Assembly: GCA_001442925.1 (NCBI GenBank)
Contig: LDXX01000002.1
Coordinates: 62,001 to 126,000, forward strand
Direction: 5' to 3'
Length of the DNA: 64,000 bases
Source: Candidatus Kryptonium thompsonii
GTDB taxonomy: Bacteria; Bacteroidota; Ignavibacteria; Kryptoniales; Kryptoniaceae
The notes beneath the pieces were generated by a model. It did not search any database, had not been told where the DNA came from, and worked only from the letters and a program-made list of their open reading frames with translations. The position numbers and the translations under genes were made by a program. This document shows, one piece after another, positions 24,830-32,389 of the stretch (position 1 is the stretch's first letter; each line of letters opens with the position of its first letter).

Positions 24830-26137
24830 ATGAATTACCCATTTTGGGATGTTCCCTTAATTGGAGGGGGAATTCTAATTGGAATTGTTGCAATTTTACA
24901 TGTCTTTGTAGCTCATTTTGCCATCGGAGGAGGGCTTTACCTTGCTCTAACAGAAAGAAAAGCGATCAAAGAAAATGATCAGAAATTGATTAATTACCTG
25001 AAAAAACATTCAAAATTTTTCCTACTTGTTACAGTTGTATTTGGCGCTTTATCAGGTGTTGGAATTTGGTTCACAATTGGACTTGTTCATCCATCTGCAA
25101 CATCAACTTTAATTCACAGCTTTGTCTTCGGGTGGGCAATTGAATGGGTATTTTTTATCGTTGAAATATCCGCAATTTTAATTTACTATGCGACATGGGA
25201 TAAGCTTGATCCAAAGACGCACAACACGATTGGTTGGATTTATTTCGCAGGGGCTTATCTTAGCCTTGTAATCATCAATGGTATTCTAAGTTTTATGCTC
25301 ACATCTGGGAAATGGGTTGATATTCCATTTACTGAACCTTCGAAAAAATTCTGGGTTGGTTTTTTCAATCCATCGTATTTCCCATCTCTTTTCATAAGAA
25401 CTGGAGTTGCCCTTGCACTTGCAGGTTTATATTCTTTAATAACAGCGACTCGGGTGGAAGACGAAGAGTTGAGAACTAAACTTGTTCAGTACTCAGGAAA
25501 ATGGTTGGTTCCAGCCTTTATTCTCATCCCTGTGGCAGGGATATGGTATATTTCGATTATTCCACCGCTCGCCCGTGAAATTTCAATGGGTGGTGCACCA
25601 GCTGTGACTGTTTTTGCGGTGTTAAGCATTGTTTTTTCGCTTATCATTGCTTTATTTGCGTGGCTTGGACCCATTAAGACACCAAAGCAAACATCATTTG
25701 CATTTGCTTTGGGACTACTTGTTATTGGGTTTATGGTTACCGCTGTAACTGAATGGGTAAGGGAAGCAGTTAGAAAACCATATATAATTTACAACTATAT
25801 GTATTCAAACGCTATCTTGAAAACGCAAGGTGATAAAATAAATGAAATTGGAGCATTAAACTTCGCCAAATGGGTTTCGGTTAAAGAAATAAATGAAGAA
25901 AATGTGCTTAAAGCTGGTGAGGAAATTTTTAGAGTTCAATGTCAAAGCTGTCATACCATTGATGGGTATAATGGAATAAAGAAACTTATAAGTGGTTGGA
26001 GCGAAAACTATATTGATTTTCAACTTCAGCATCTTGATATGTTGAAAGGATTCATGCCTCCGTTCTATGGGACGGAACAAGAAAGAAAAGCACTCGCTAA
26101 GTGGCTTTACAGTTTAAATGAGGAAAAAACAAAATAA
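24830..26137 (+). CDS. CydA-like bd-type oxidase subunit fused to cytochrome c
   Basis: The 435-residue protein has about nine membrane helices (1-325) that align with the core of cytochrome bd subunit I: His24 with the N-terminal haem ligand His19 of E. coli CydA, IEW Glu105 with Glu99, FIVE Glu112 with Glu107, WDKL, and ExxRKPY Glu312 with Glu445 of ExxRQPW. The histidine that binds haem b558 in CydA (His186) is replaced by Arg190 in FIRTGVALALAG, and no quinol-binding Q-loop is visible. Instead a C-terminal cytochrome c domain carries CQSCH (371-375) and a likely Met ligand in GFMPPF. This suggests an oxygen reductase fed by haem c rather than quinol. The next gene encodes a second CydA-type subunit. 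The alignment is by eye. Confidence 0.7.
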   Translation: MNYPFWDVPLIGGGILIGIVAILHVFVAHFAIGGGLYLALTERKAIKENDQKLINYLKKHSKFFLLVTVVFGALSGVGIWFTIGLVHPSATSTLIHSFVFGWAIEWVFFIVEISAILIYYATWDKLDPKTHNTIGWIYFAGAYLSLVIINGILSFMLTSGKWVDIPFTEPSKKFWVGFFNPSYFPSLFIRTGVALALAGLYSLITATRVEDEELRTKLVQYSGKWLVPAFILIPVAGIWYISIIPPLAREISMGGAPAVTVFAVLSIVFSLIIALFAWLGPIKTPKQTSFAFALGLLVIGFMVTAVTEWVREAVRKPYIIYNYMYSNAILKTQGDKINEIGALNFAKWVSVKEINEENVLKAGEEIFRVQCQSCHTIDGYNGIKKLISGWSENYIDFQLQHLDMLKGFMPPFYGTEQERKALAKWLYSLNEEKTK

Positions 26138-27265
26138 ATGGGTTTAAAAATGACACAACAAATTATCATCCCAGAACCTGATCCAATTCCGTTGCCAGCG
26201 CCGTACTGGCTCTTGAAGTTCTTGCTTGTTCTCACATTTATACTGCATATCATTGCTATGAATTTTGCACTTGGTGGCGGTATAATCACTGGCATAACTG
26301 ATTTAATCGGGCGGAAAAAGAACAGTCAATTTCATCTCAATCTTGCTCGTTCTTTTTCAAAAATGCTTCCCATTGCCACAGCGTTTACTATAACGCTTGG
26401 GGTTGCACCACTATTATTCATTCAAGTTCTTTATGGACAGTACTTCTATACTGCATCTATTATTCTCGCATGGCCATGGTTGAGCGTGATTTTGCTTTTG
26501 CTTATCGGATATTATGGGTATTACATTTATCAATTTAATTTCGAAAAACTTCAAGGAGTGAGGGCATGGATTGTGCTTGGAAGCGCTGTTTTATTTGCGT
26601 TGATCGGACTTATCTACACAAATACTCTTGTTTTAATGTTAACTCCAGAGAAATGGGCACAAAAGTATTTCGCTAATCCACATGGGACTAATTTTAATTT
26701 TGACGATCCAACGGTAATCCCAAGATATTTACATTTTCTTGTGGCTTCGGTTTCAGTGGCAGGTTTGCTTGTGTTAATTTATGGTCTTGTCAAATTAAAA
26801 AGCGATGAAAGTTTCGGAAGATGGGCTGTTAGGTATGGTGGGCTCTGGTTTGTAATTGGTACTGTTGTTCAATATGCAACTGGAATATGGTTTTTGCTTG
26901 CTCTTAAAAAAGATCTAATGATGATTTTTATGGGTGGAAATGGAGTGGCGACCGCTGTTTTTGGTATCTCTGTATTGCTTTCGCTTGTTAGTTTAATTCT
27001 TATTTTGCTTTCTTTCAACGCTCAAAATCCGAGACCGCTTTCGATATTTGGCATTGTTTTGCTTTTCTTGACAATTGTTGGGATGGCTGTAATGAGAGAT
27101 ATTTTAAGGGATGCTTATTTGAGTGATTATTTCAAGCCAGAGCAATTCGAGGTTCAACCCCAGATTTCAGTGCTTATTGTTTTTGGAATTGTCTTCATTG
27201 CGGGTTTGATTACTGTTGGTTATATGCTGAACAAGGTTATAAAAGCTAAGCCAGTGACAACTTAA
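26138..27265 (+). CDS. Second CydA-like membrane subunit (CydA'-type)
   Basis: The 375-residue protein starts directly after the stop of the cytochrome-c-fused subunit. Its N-terminal helix ILHIIAMNFALGGGI (His37) parallels ILHVFVAHFAIGGGL of that subunit, and RYLHFLVASVSVAGL (His199) aligns with the region around His186 of E. coli CydA, where the partner has Arg. The acidic residues of the oxygen-reducing site are missing in the corresponding helix (TFTITLGVAPLLFIQ and following), and RDILRDAY replaces ExxRKPY. It is therefore better described as a CydA paralogue than as a CydB. With the upstream gene it probably forms a heterodimeric bd-family oxidase. An alternative start is ATG 26150. Confidence 0.6.
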   Translation: MGLKMTQQIIIPEPDPIPLPAPYWLLKFLLVLTFILHIIAMNFALGGGIITGITDLIGRKKNSQFHLNLARSFSKMLPIATAFTITLGVAPLLFIQVLYGQYFYTASIILAWPWLSVILLLLIGYYGYYIYQFNFEKLQGVRAWIVLGSAVLFALIGLIYTNTLVLMLTPEKWAQKYFANPHGTNFNFDDPTVIPRYLHFLVASVSVAGLLVLIYGLVKLKSDESFGRWAVRYGGLWFVIGTVVQYATGIWFLLALKKDLMMIFMGGNGVATAVFGISVLLSLVSLILILLSFNAQNPRPLSIFGIVLLFLTIVGMAVMRDILRDAYLSDYFKPEQFEVQPQISVLIVFGIVFIAGLITVGYMLNKVIKAKPVTT

Positions 27266-27271
27266 TTAAAC

Positions 27272-27299
27272 TGCCCGCCCTTATTTTTAAGGGCGGGCA
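27272..27299. terminator. Bidirectional terminator between convergent genes
   Basis: The perfect arms TGCCCGCCCTT and AAGGGCGGGCA enclose a short AT loop and are followed by T-rich DNA on both strands. It separates the CydA-like operon from the convergent M1 peptidase gene. Confidence 0.85.
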
Positions 27300-27311
27300 C
27301 TTAATCATTTT

Positions 27312-30300
27312 TTAAAATCCTATATCAAATCCGATAACCCATCTAAACTTTGCTCTTTTCTCTCCATTCAAAGGATGACTCACATAAATCGGGAAATCCA
27401 CTCTTATTGTGTTTAAGCCAATCTCTGAAAAGATATTCGTTATAGATGACATTTGTTTAATCAAATCCGTTTTTATGCCGAAACCTAAGTCATACTTGAT
27501 ATTTTTGAAACTTGTTCTTTCATTTTGACTCCAAATTTTACCTGCATCGAAAAAGATTGTCGTTTTAAAAATATTTCCGATGATTGGCAAAGTTCTCATA
27601 AAAGGTAAGAGCGAGGAGAAGTTTATTTCAAGGTTTGCTGAATAAACTCTATCATCAGAGATGTTTTGATCCAGATACCCACGCAATCCAGCACCTCCAA
27701 ATGGCTCGACATGCTTTCTAAAATCCGCTGGGAAAATTTTACTTCTATAAATTGGCACATATAACTGTTCTATCGGCGATGAAGTTGCAATGAAGAATTT
27801 CGTTTGATTTGGTATGCTTCCATTGCCATATCCACCAAATAATCTAAGTGAAATCGTGTATCCAGAACCAAGCTGAAGTTTTTGAACAATTTCTGAATAA
27901 ACTTTTGAATAGTTAAAGTTGCTTAACATCGTCGATGATTCAAATGAAAGTGAAAATTTTGTTTGCAAGATTTCACTGTAATTAAAGTATGTATATCCCA
28001 AAATTAATCTCGTCAACCTACCATCATCCCATTTATAAATTGGATCTACATAGTTATTGTTGATTGATTTGAAGAGTTGAACTTTAAGTGTCAAGTTATG
28101 AAAGGGTGGAATTGTTAAGGTTTTTGAAAACCGCTTTCTGAGTCCAAAGCCACCACCATATCTTCCTTCAATTTTGAAAAGTTCGAACTCTGTAAATGTA
28201 TTTTTACTTATTTCAAATGGAATTCTTCGATTATTGTTTAAATAAAAGTCAAGGTTATTCGTCCTCACACTGTAGAGAATCCAAAGTTTGTTAGAGATGA
28301 CATCATCGAGATAAGATCCGTTAAGTTTTAAACCAATTTTAAAACCATCGGGAATATTATACCAAATAGAGGGTCTTAATCTCAACCAATATGCGTCAAG
28401 TGGAGCGATGATTTGAGATAAAGGGATAGTATTGTCGATTGAGATTTTAACCTTTGGAAATGGATATGTATTGTTCAAGCGATTTACATCAGCTATTCTC
28501 AAATCAGGATTAATTTCGGCTGAAACGGGCTTTGAAGGTAATTCGATTTTGATTTCATTTTCCCATTCATCATTTAGCCAAATATCAACGGGAAGATTTA
28601 CAGTCGTAATTTCTCCATTTTTCATTTTTATTGCGATATCAATTGGCATAACTGCTCTGCCTTTTCTAATGACTTTTATCGTGGTCTCGTAAACTTCTTT
28701 TCCATCTTTTTGGATTTGTTTGGATTTCATTGACTTTATTCCGTAATCGCAAGTGTATGTCCTATGAAACCATTGGTCGAAGAACCATCTTAAATCTTTG
28801 TTTCCACTTACTTCCATTGCGAGATTGTAAAAATCTTCAGGATAAGGATGTTTAAATTTCCATCGGTTGTAATATTCTTTCATCAATTTTGAAAAGGTTG
28901 AATCGCCAAGCACATATTGAAGCATAAACATAACGGTTGCTGTCTTCGGGTAGAATGCGGTAGTAGCTGGATAGTTTTCAAGCCAGTGATCTGCATGTGT
29001 AGCTATGGGTTCTTCATAACCTGTTACAGCAAGTAGAAGGTATTGGCGTTGATTGTTCTCTCTTTCGTCAGTTGAAACTCCAGCGGAGCGAATGAACCAT
29101 TTCGTTGTGTCGAGTAAATTATTTTTTCTCCCGTAATATGCTTCAAATGCAAGCGTAGTTATGAATGTATTAAATCCTTCGTCCATAAATGCAAATTCAG
29201 TTTCGTTGTTGCTTATCATCATTGGATACCATTGATGCCCAAGCTCATGAACTATGACCCCAAATAACCCTCTATAAGGTGAATTTGTTATGTTATAGCC
29301 AATGAAAACGATCCCAGGATATTCCATCCCACCACCAACGGCATAGCTTGACATGATGAATGCGTTTGGGTAAACATAGAGACCGAAGTTTTCGCTGAAG
29401 AATTTAATTGCGTGCAAACCAAATTTAACGGCTTCATCTTTCCAATGCGCTTGGTTACCTTTAAAGTATAAGGCGTGGATCATAACACCACCGTAGGGAT
29501 GTTCCTCATTTTTCCAAAACACAGCATCCCAAATATATTTTTCGTATGCGCTAAAAGCAAAATCACGAACATTTTTGGCGATGAATTTCCAAGTTATATA
29601 AGTAGTTTTGTCCTCATCAGTTATTTTTCTCTCAGAGAAATCAGCAATGCGATAGATTTTTTCTGGATTATTTTTTGCCTCTTCAAGTTTTTGAATGACT
29701 GAATCTGGTAAGACCTCAGCAGGGTTTAAAAGTTCGCCACTGTATGCAACTATAAAACTTCTGGGGATTTCGAGTTCAACTTCAAAATCTCCAAAGTCAT
29801 TGTGGAATTCTCCAGTGCCTATATATTGGTCTTTGTGCCAGCCATATTTATCATAAACCGAGATTTGTGGGTACCACTGTGCGATGTCAAAGCATCGGTT
29901 GCTGACGCCCGTTCTCATCCCTGGTCCTGGGGGCACTTCTGCTTCCCATTCAATTTTAAAGGTTATGCTTTCCCCTGATTTTAAAACCTGGGGTAGCTTT
30001 GCTTCAAGGATTGTATCGTCGATTTTGTAGTCAAGGGGTATCTCGTTTCCTTGTGAAATAATTGAAAACTTTTTCAATTGGACACCTTTATAGTCTTTTT
30101 TGAGTCTAGTGTACATCTTTCTTTTTTCTGCATATTTCCAGCCGTGACTATTTTGTTTAAAAAGGTTCCAGTATAGCCTAAAATAAACCTTATCGAGCTC
30201 GTCTGGTGAGTTATTTGTATAGATTAGGGTTTCTGAGCCTGTAATTATGTTATTATCTGGGTCGAGTTTGGCTTTAATCTTATAATGGACATGCTGTTGC

Positions 30301-30383
30301 CAATAGTTATCTTGCTGAGAAGGGAAAACCCAAGACGTGATAAATATTGATGTAAGAAGCGTTAAAATTGCTAACTTTTTCAT
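27312..30383 (-). CDS. M1 family aminopeptidase fused to an outer-membrane beta-barrel
   Basis: The 1023-residue protein starts at ATG 30383, where a signal peptide begins (MKKLAILTLLTSIFITSW) and a GAGGT site precedes; the frame is open 87 bp further upstream but without such signals. Residues about 25-590 are an M1 aminopeptidase: GGGMEYPG (350-357), zinc site HELGH (379-383) and Glu402 of DEG, the HExxH-x18-E pattern. From about residue 680 the sequence becomes strand-rich and ends like an Omp85-family barrel, with GGAGLRGYLDQ, FFDAGKIW and a terminal aromatic (WVIGFDIGF). The enzyme is thus probably anchored to the cell surface or outer membrane and trims peptides there. Confidence 0.85.
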   Translation of the reverse strand: MKKLAILTLLTSIFITSWVFPSQQDNYWQQHVHYKIKAKLDPDNNIITGSETLIYTNNSPDELDKVYFRLYWNLFKQNSHGWKYAEKRKMYTRLKKDYKGVQLKKFSIISQGNEIPLDYKIDDTILEAKLPQVLKSGESITFKIEWEAEVPPGPGMRTGVSNRCFDIAQWYPQISVYDKYGWHKDQYIGTGEFHNDFGDFEVELEIPRSFIVAYSGELLNPAEVLPDSVIQKLEEAKNNPEKIYRIADFSERKITDEDKTTYITWKFIAKNVRDFAFSAYEKYIWDAVFWKNEEHPYGGVMIHALYFKGNQAHWKDEAVKFGLHAIKFFSENFGLYVYPNAFIMSSYAVGGGMEYPGIVFIGYNITNSPYRGLFGVIVHELGHQWYPMMISNNETEFAFMDEGFNTFITTLAFEAYYGRKNNLLDTTKWFIRSAGVSTDERENNQRQYLLLAVTGYEEPIATHADHWLENYPATTAFYPKTATVMFMLQYVLGDSTFSKLMKEYYNRWKFKHPYPEDFYNLAMEVSGNKDLRWFFDQWFHRTYTCDYGIKSMKSKQIQKDGKEVYETTIKVIRKGRAVMPIDIAIKMKNGEITTVNLPVDIWLNDEWENEIKIELPSKPVSAEINPDLRIADVNRLNNTYPFPKVKISIDNTIPLSQIIAPLDAYWLRLRPSIWYNIPDGFKIGLKLNGSYLDDVISNKLWILYSVRTNNLDFYLNNNRRIPFEISKNTFTEFELFKIEGRYGGGFGLRKRFSKTLTIPPFHNLTLKVQLFKSINNNYVDPIYKWDDGRLTRLILGYTYFNYSEILQTKFSLSFESSTMLSNFNYSKVYSEIVQKLQLGSGYTISLRLFGGYGNGSIPNQTKFFIATSSPIEQLYVPIYRSKIFPADFRKHVEPFGGAGLRGYLDQNISDDRVYSANLEINFSSLLPFMRTLPIIGNIFKTTIFFDAGKIWSQNERTSFKNIKYDLGFGIKTDLIKQMSSITNIFSEIGLNTIRVDFPIYVSHPLNGEKRAKFRWVIGFDIGF

Positions 30384-30439
30384 TCTTACCTCAAATTTTA
30401 TTTTTGTTTTTACAGACGAGATTTGAAATTTATATGTTT

Positions 30440-30470
30440 CAATTTTAAGTTTTCGGTTTAAATAAAGCAA
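30440..30470 (-). promoter_or_regulatory. Promoter of the M1 aminopeptidase gene
   Basis: Minus strand: TTG (30468-30470), 20 nt, TAAAATTG (30440-30447), close to TAnnTTTG. It lies 57 bp upstream of the chosen start codon at 30383 and would leave the longer upstream frame untranscribed, supporting that start. Confidence 0.45.
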
Positions 30471-30508
30471 TTTTAAGTTCGGGTAATTTAGCGCAAATTA
30501 GGTATTAA

Positions 30509-30540
30509 TTTGGAAATTGTGGCGGTTTTTTTTATATTTT
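30509..30540 (+). promoter_or_regulatory. Promoter of the rimP-nusA-infB operon
   Basis: TTTG (30509-30512), 20 nt, TATATTTT (30533-30540): a near-perfect Bacteroidota-type promoter. Transcription would start near 30545, giving a leader of only about 48 nt that contains the hairpin at 30558-30587. Confidence 0.5.
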
Positions 30541-30557
30541 AAAAAAACTTAACCTCC

Positions 30558-30587
30558 ATAGTGGGCTTAAGACCCACTATTTTTTTT
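30558..30587 (+). terminator. Terminator-shaped hairpin in the rimP leader (possible attenuator)
   Basis: ATAGTGGG pairs with CCCACTAT around a 7-nt loop and runs into eight T residues, ending 5 nt before the rimP ATG. There is no gene before it on this strand, so it lies inside the predicted leader of the operon. It could attenuate transcription; a mere structural leader element is the alternative. Confidence 0.7.
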
Positions 30588-30592
30588 GATTT

Positions 30593-31060
30593 ATGATGGA
30601 TATTGAAGAAGTTAAAAGCAGGCTTAGAGAAATAATATTGCCAATTGTGGAAAATTCAGGTGCCTACTTGGTCGATATTAACTTAAAGGGAGTAGGGAAG
30701 AGGTTGATTGTTGAGGTTTTAGTTGACACGGATGATGGAATAACGGTGAAAAAGTGTGAGGAGATAAGCAAGCAAATTTCCGATGCTCTTGATTTTTATG
30801 ACCCTATACCTGGGAGTTATAGACTCGAGGTTTCATCTCCCGGGGTTGGAAATCCATTTAAAGTTAAAAGGCAATATTTCACAAATGTTGGAAGATTTCT
30901 TCGTGTAAAGTATGTTGATGCTCCATCGAATCAAGTGCGAGAGGTTTTTGGCAAGCTTATTTCAGCCGGGGAGGAAGCAATTGAGTTAAAAGTTGATGAT
31001 GATTTTCTTATTTTAAAATATGAACAAATTCTTGAAGCCAAAACTGAAATTGTCTGGTAA
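30593..31060 (+). CDS. rimP: Ribosome maturation factor RimP
   Basis: RimP is needed for assembly of the 30S subunit. The 155-residue protein has the N-terminal alpha/beta domain (VDINLKGVGKRLIVEVLVDTDDGITVKKCEEISKQISDAL, with YRLEVSSPGVGNPF around residues 80-93) and the C-terminal SH3-like domain. It is first in the conserved rimP-nusA-infB-rbfA-truB-ribF-rpsO-pnp operon. No Shine-Dalgarno sequence precedes the ATG; the upstream 8-T tract belongs to a hairpin. A second ATG at 30596 is possible. Confidence 0.95.
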   Translation: MMDIEEVKSRLREIILPIVENSGAYLVDINLKGVGKRLIVEVLVDTDDGITVKKCEEISKQISDALDFYDPIPGSYRLEVSSPGVGNPFKVKRQYFTNVGRFLRVKYVDAPSNQVREVFGKLISAGEEAIELKVDDDFLILKYEQILEAKTEIVW

Positions 31061-31083
31061 AATTAAATTAGAAGATTAAAATT

Positions 31084-32367
31084 ATGAATCGTGAAATAGT
31101 TGAAGCATTTACACAGCTTGCAAAGGAGAAGAAAATTGAGAAGGACAAAATTGCATTTATCCTTGAGGATGTGTTCAAGACTCTTGTCAGAAAGAAATAC
31201 GGTGAGGATTCCGAGTTTGATATAATTGTGAATTTGGAGCGAGGTGATATTGAGATTTACCTTTTGAAGGATATAGTTGAAGTGGTGAAGGACCCAACAA
31301 GGGAAATTGCGCTTGAGAAAGCACGTGAGGTTGACCCTACACTTGAACTTGGGGAAAAGTATGTTGAGAAGGTTGAATTGAAAGATTTTGGATTGCGCTT
31401 GGTATCGCAAGCGAAGCAGTTGTTTATACAAAGGTTGAGCGAATATGAAAGGGATTCGATTATGAAGGAGTATGAATCATATATAGGAGAAATTTTGATA
31501 GGTGAAGTTTATCAAGTTTACATGGGCAAGGATAATAAGCCGGAGTTGGTTCTCTTGATGCATAATAAAAATGAAATGATTTTACCACGTAGCGAAATGA
31601 TACCAAATGAAAGATATAGAAAAAATGAAAGTTTGAGAGTTTTGGTAAAGGAAGTTAAACCACCGAGCCCGAAAGATGAGCGAAGGGGTGGAGGCCCGAG
31701 AATCATAGTTTCAAGAGCTGATCCGCAATTTCTTGTCAAGTTATTTGAACTTGAAATACCCGAAGTTTATGACGGTGTGGTTGTCATAAAGGGGGTTGCG
31801 CGAGAGGCAGGTAAAAAGTCAAAGATTGCGGTAGCATCGACCGATGAAAGGGTTGATCCAGTTGGTGCATGCGTTGGGATGAAAGGGGTGAGAATTCATT
31901 CAATAGTAAAGGAACTTAACAATGAGAATATAGATGTAATTGCTTACACTGATGACCCAGCACTTTTCGTTGCAAGGGCTTTACAGCCGGCAAAGCCAAA
32001 GTGGATTGAAATTGACAGTAAGGAAAGAAAAGCGATAGCTTATGTTCCCCCAGAGGAAGTTGCATCTGCTATAGGTGATGATGGTATAAATGTTCGGCTT
32101 GCTTCTGAACTAACAAAGTACGATATTGAAATACTTTCAACTGAAGGAGAGAAGAAGGATGTTCAGAAAATTATTCGTTTATTTGATTTGAAAGATCAAA
32201 TTGGAGAGGAAATTTATCAGCGACTTAAGGACGCTGGAATCGAAACAAATAGAGATTACCTTGCGCTTTCGGATGAGAACATAAAATCAATTCTTTCCGG
32301 GGTGCCGGGTGTTGATGATAAAAAGATCAAAAGGTTAAGAAACATAATAAGAAAAGCTTCAAGATAA
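31084..32367 (+). CDS. nusA: Transcription termination/antitermination factor NusA
   Basis: The 427-residue protein has the RNA-polymerase-binding N-terminal domain (1-120), an S1 domain (about 130-195, GEILIGEVYQVY), two KH domains (about 220-340, with DPVGACVGMKGVRI and VPPEEVASAIGDDGINVRLA) and a short C-terminal helix-hairpin-helix region (about 370-427) in place of the two acidic repeats of E. coli NusA. It modulates pausing, termination and antitermination. Second gene of the operon, 23 bp after rimP. Confidence 0.96.
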   Translation: MNREIVEAFTQLAKEKKIEKDKIAFILEDVFKTLVRKKYGEDSEFDIIVNLERGDIEIYLLKDIVEVVKDPTREIALEKAREVDPTLELGEKYVEKVELKDFGLRLVSQAKQLFIQRLSEYERDSIMKEYESYIGEILIGEVYQVYMGKDNKPELVLLMHNKNEMILPRSEMIPNERYRKNESLRVLVKEVKPPSPKDERRGGGPRIIVSRADPQFLVKLFELEIPEVYDGVVVIKGVAREAGKKSKIAVASTDERVDPVGACVGMKGVRIHSIVKELNNENIDVIAYTDDPALFVARALQPAKPKWIEIDSKERKAIAYVPPEEVASAIGDDGINVRLASELTKYDIEILSTEGEKKDVQKIIRLFDLKDQIGEEIYQRLKDAGIETNRDYLALSDENIKSILSGVPGVDDKKIKRLRNIIRKASR

Positions 32368-32389
32368 CTTTTAAATAAACGTAAAAGAC

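Noticed and set aside
30558-30587. rimP leader hairpin as a riboswitch
   Set aside because: The predicted leader is under 50 nt, with a single simple stem and no room for an aptamer.
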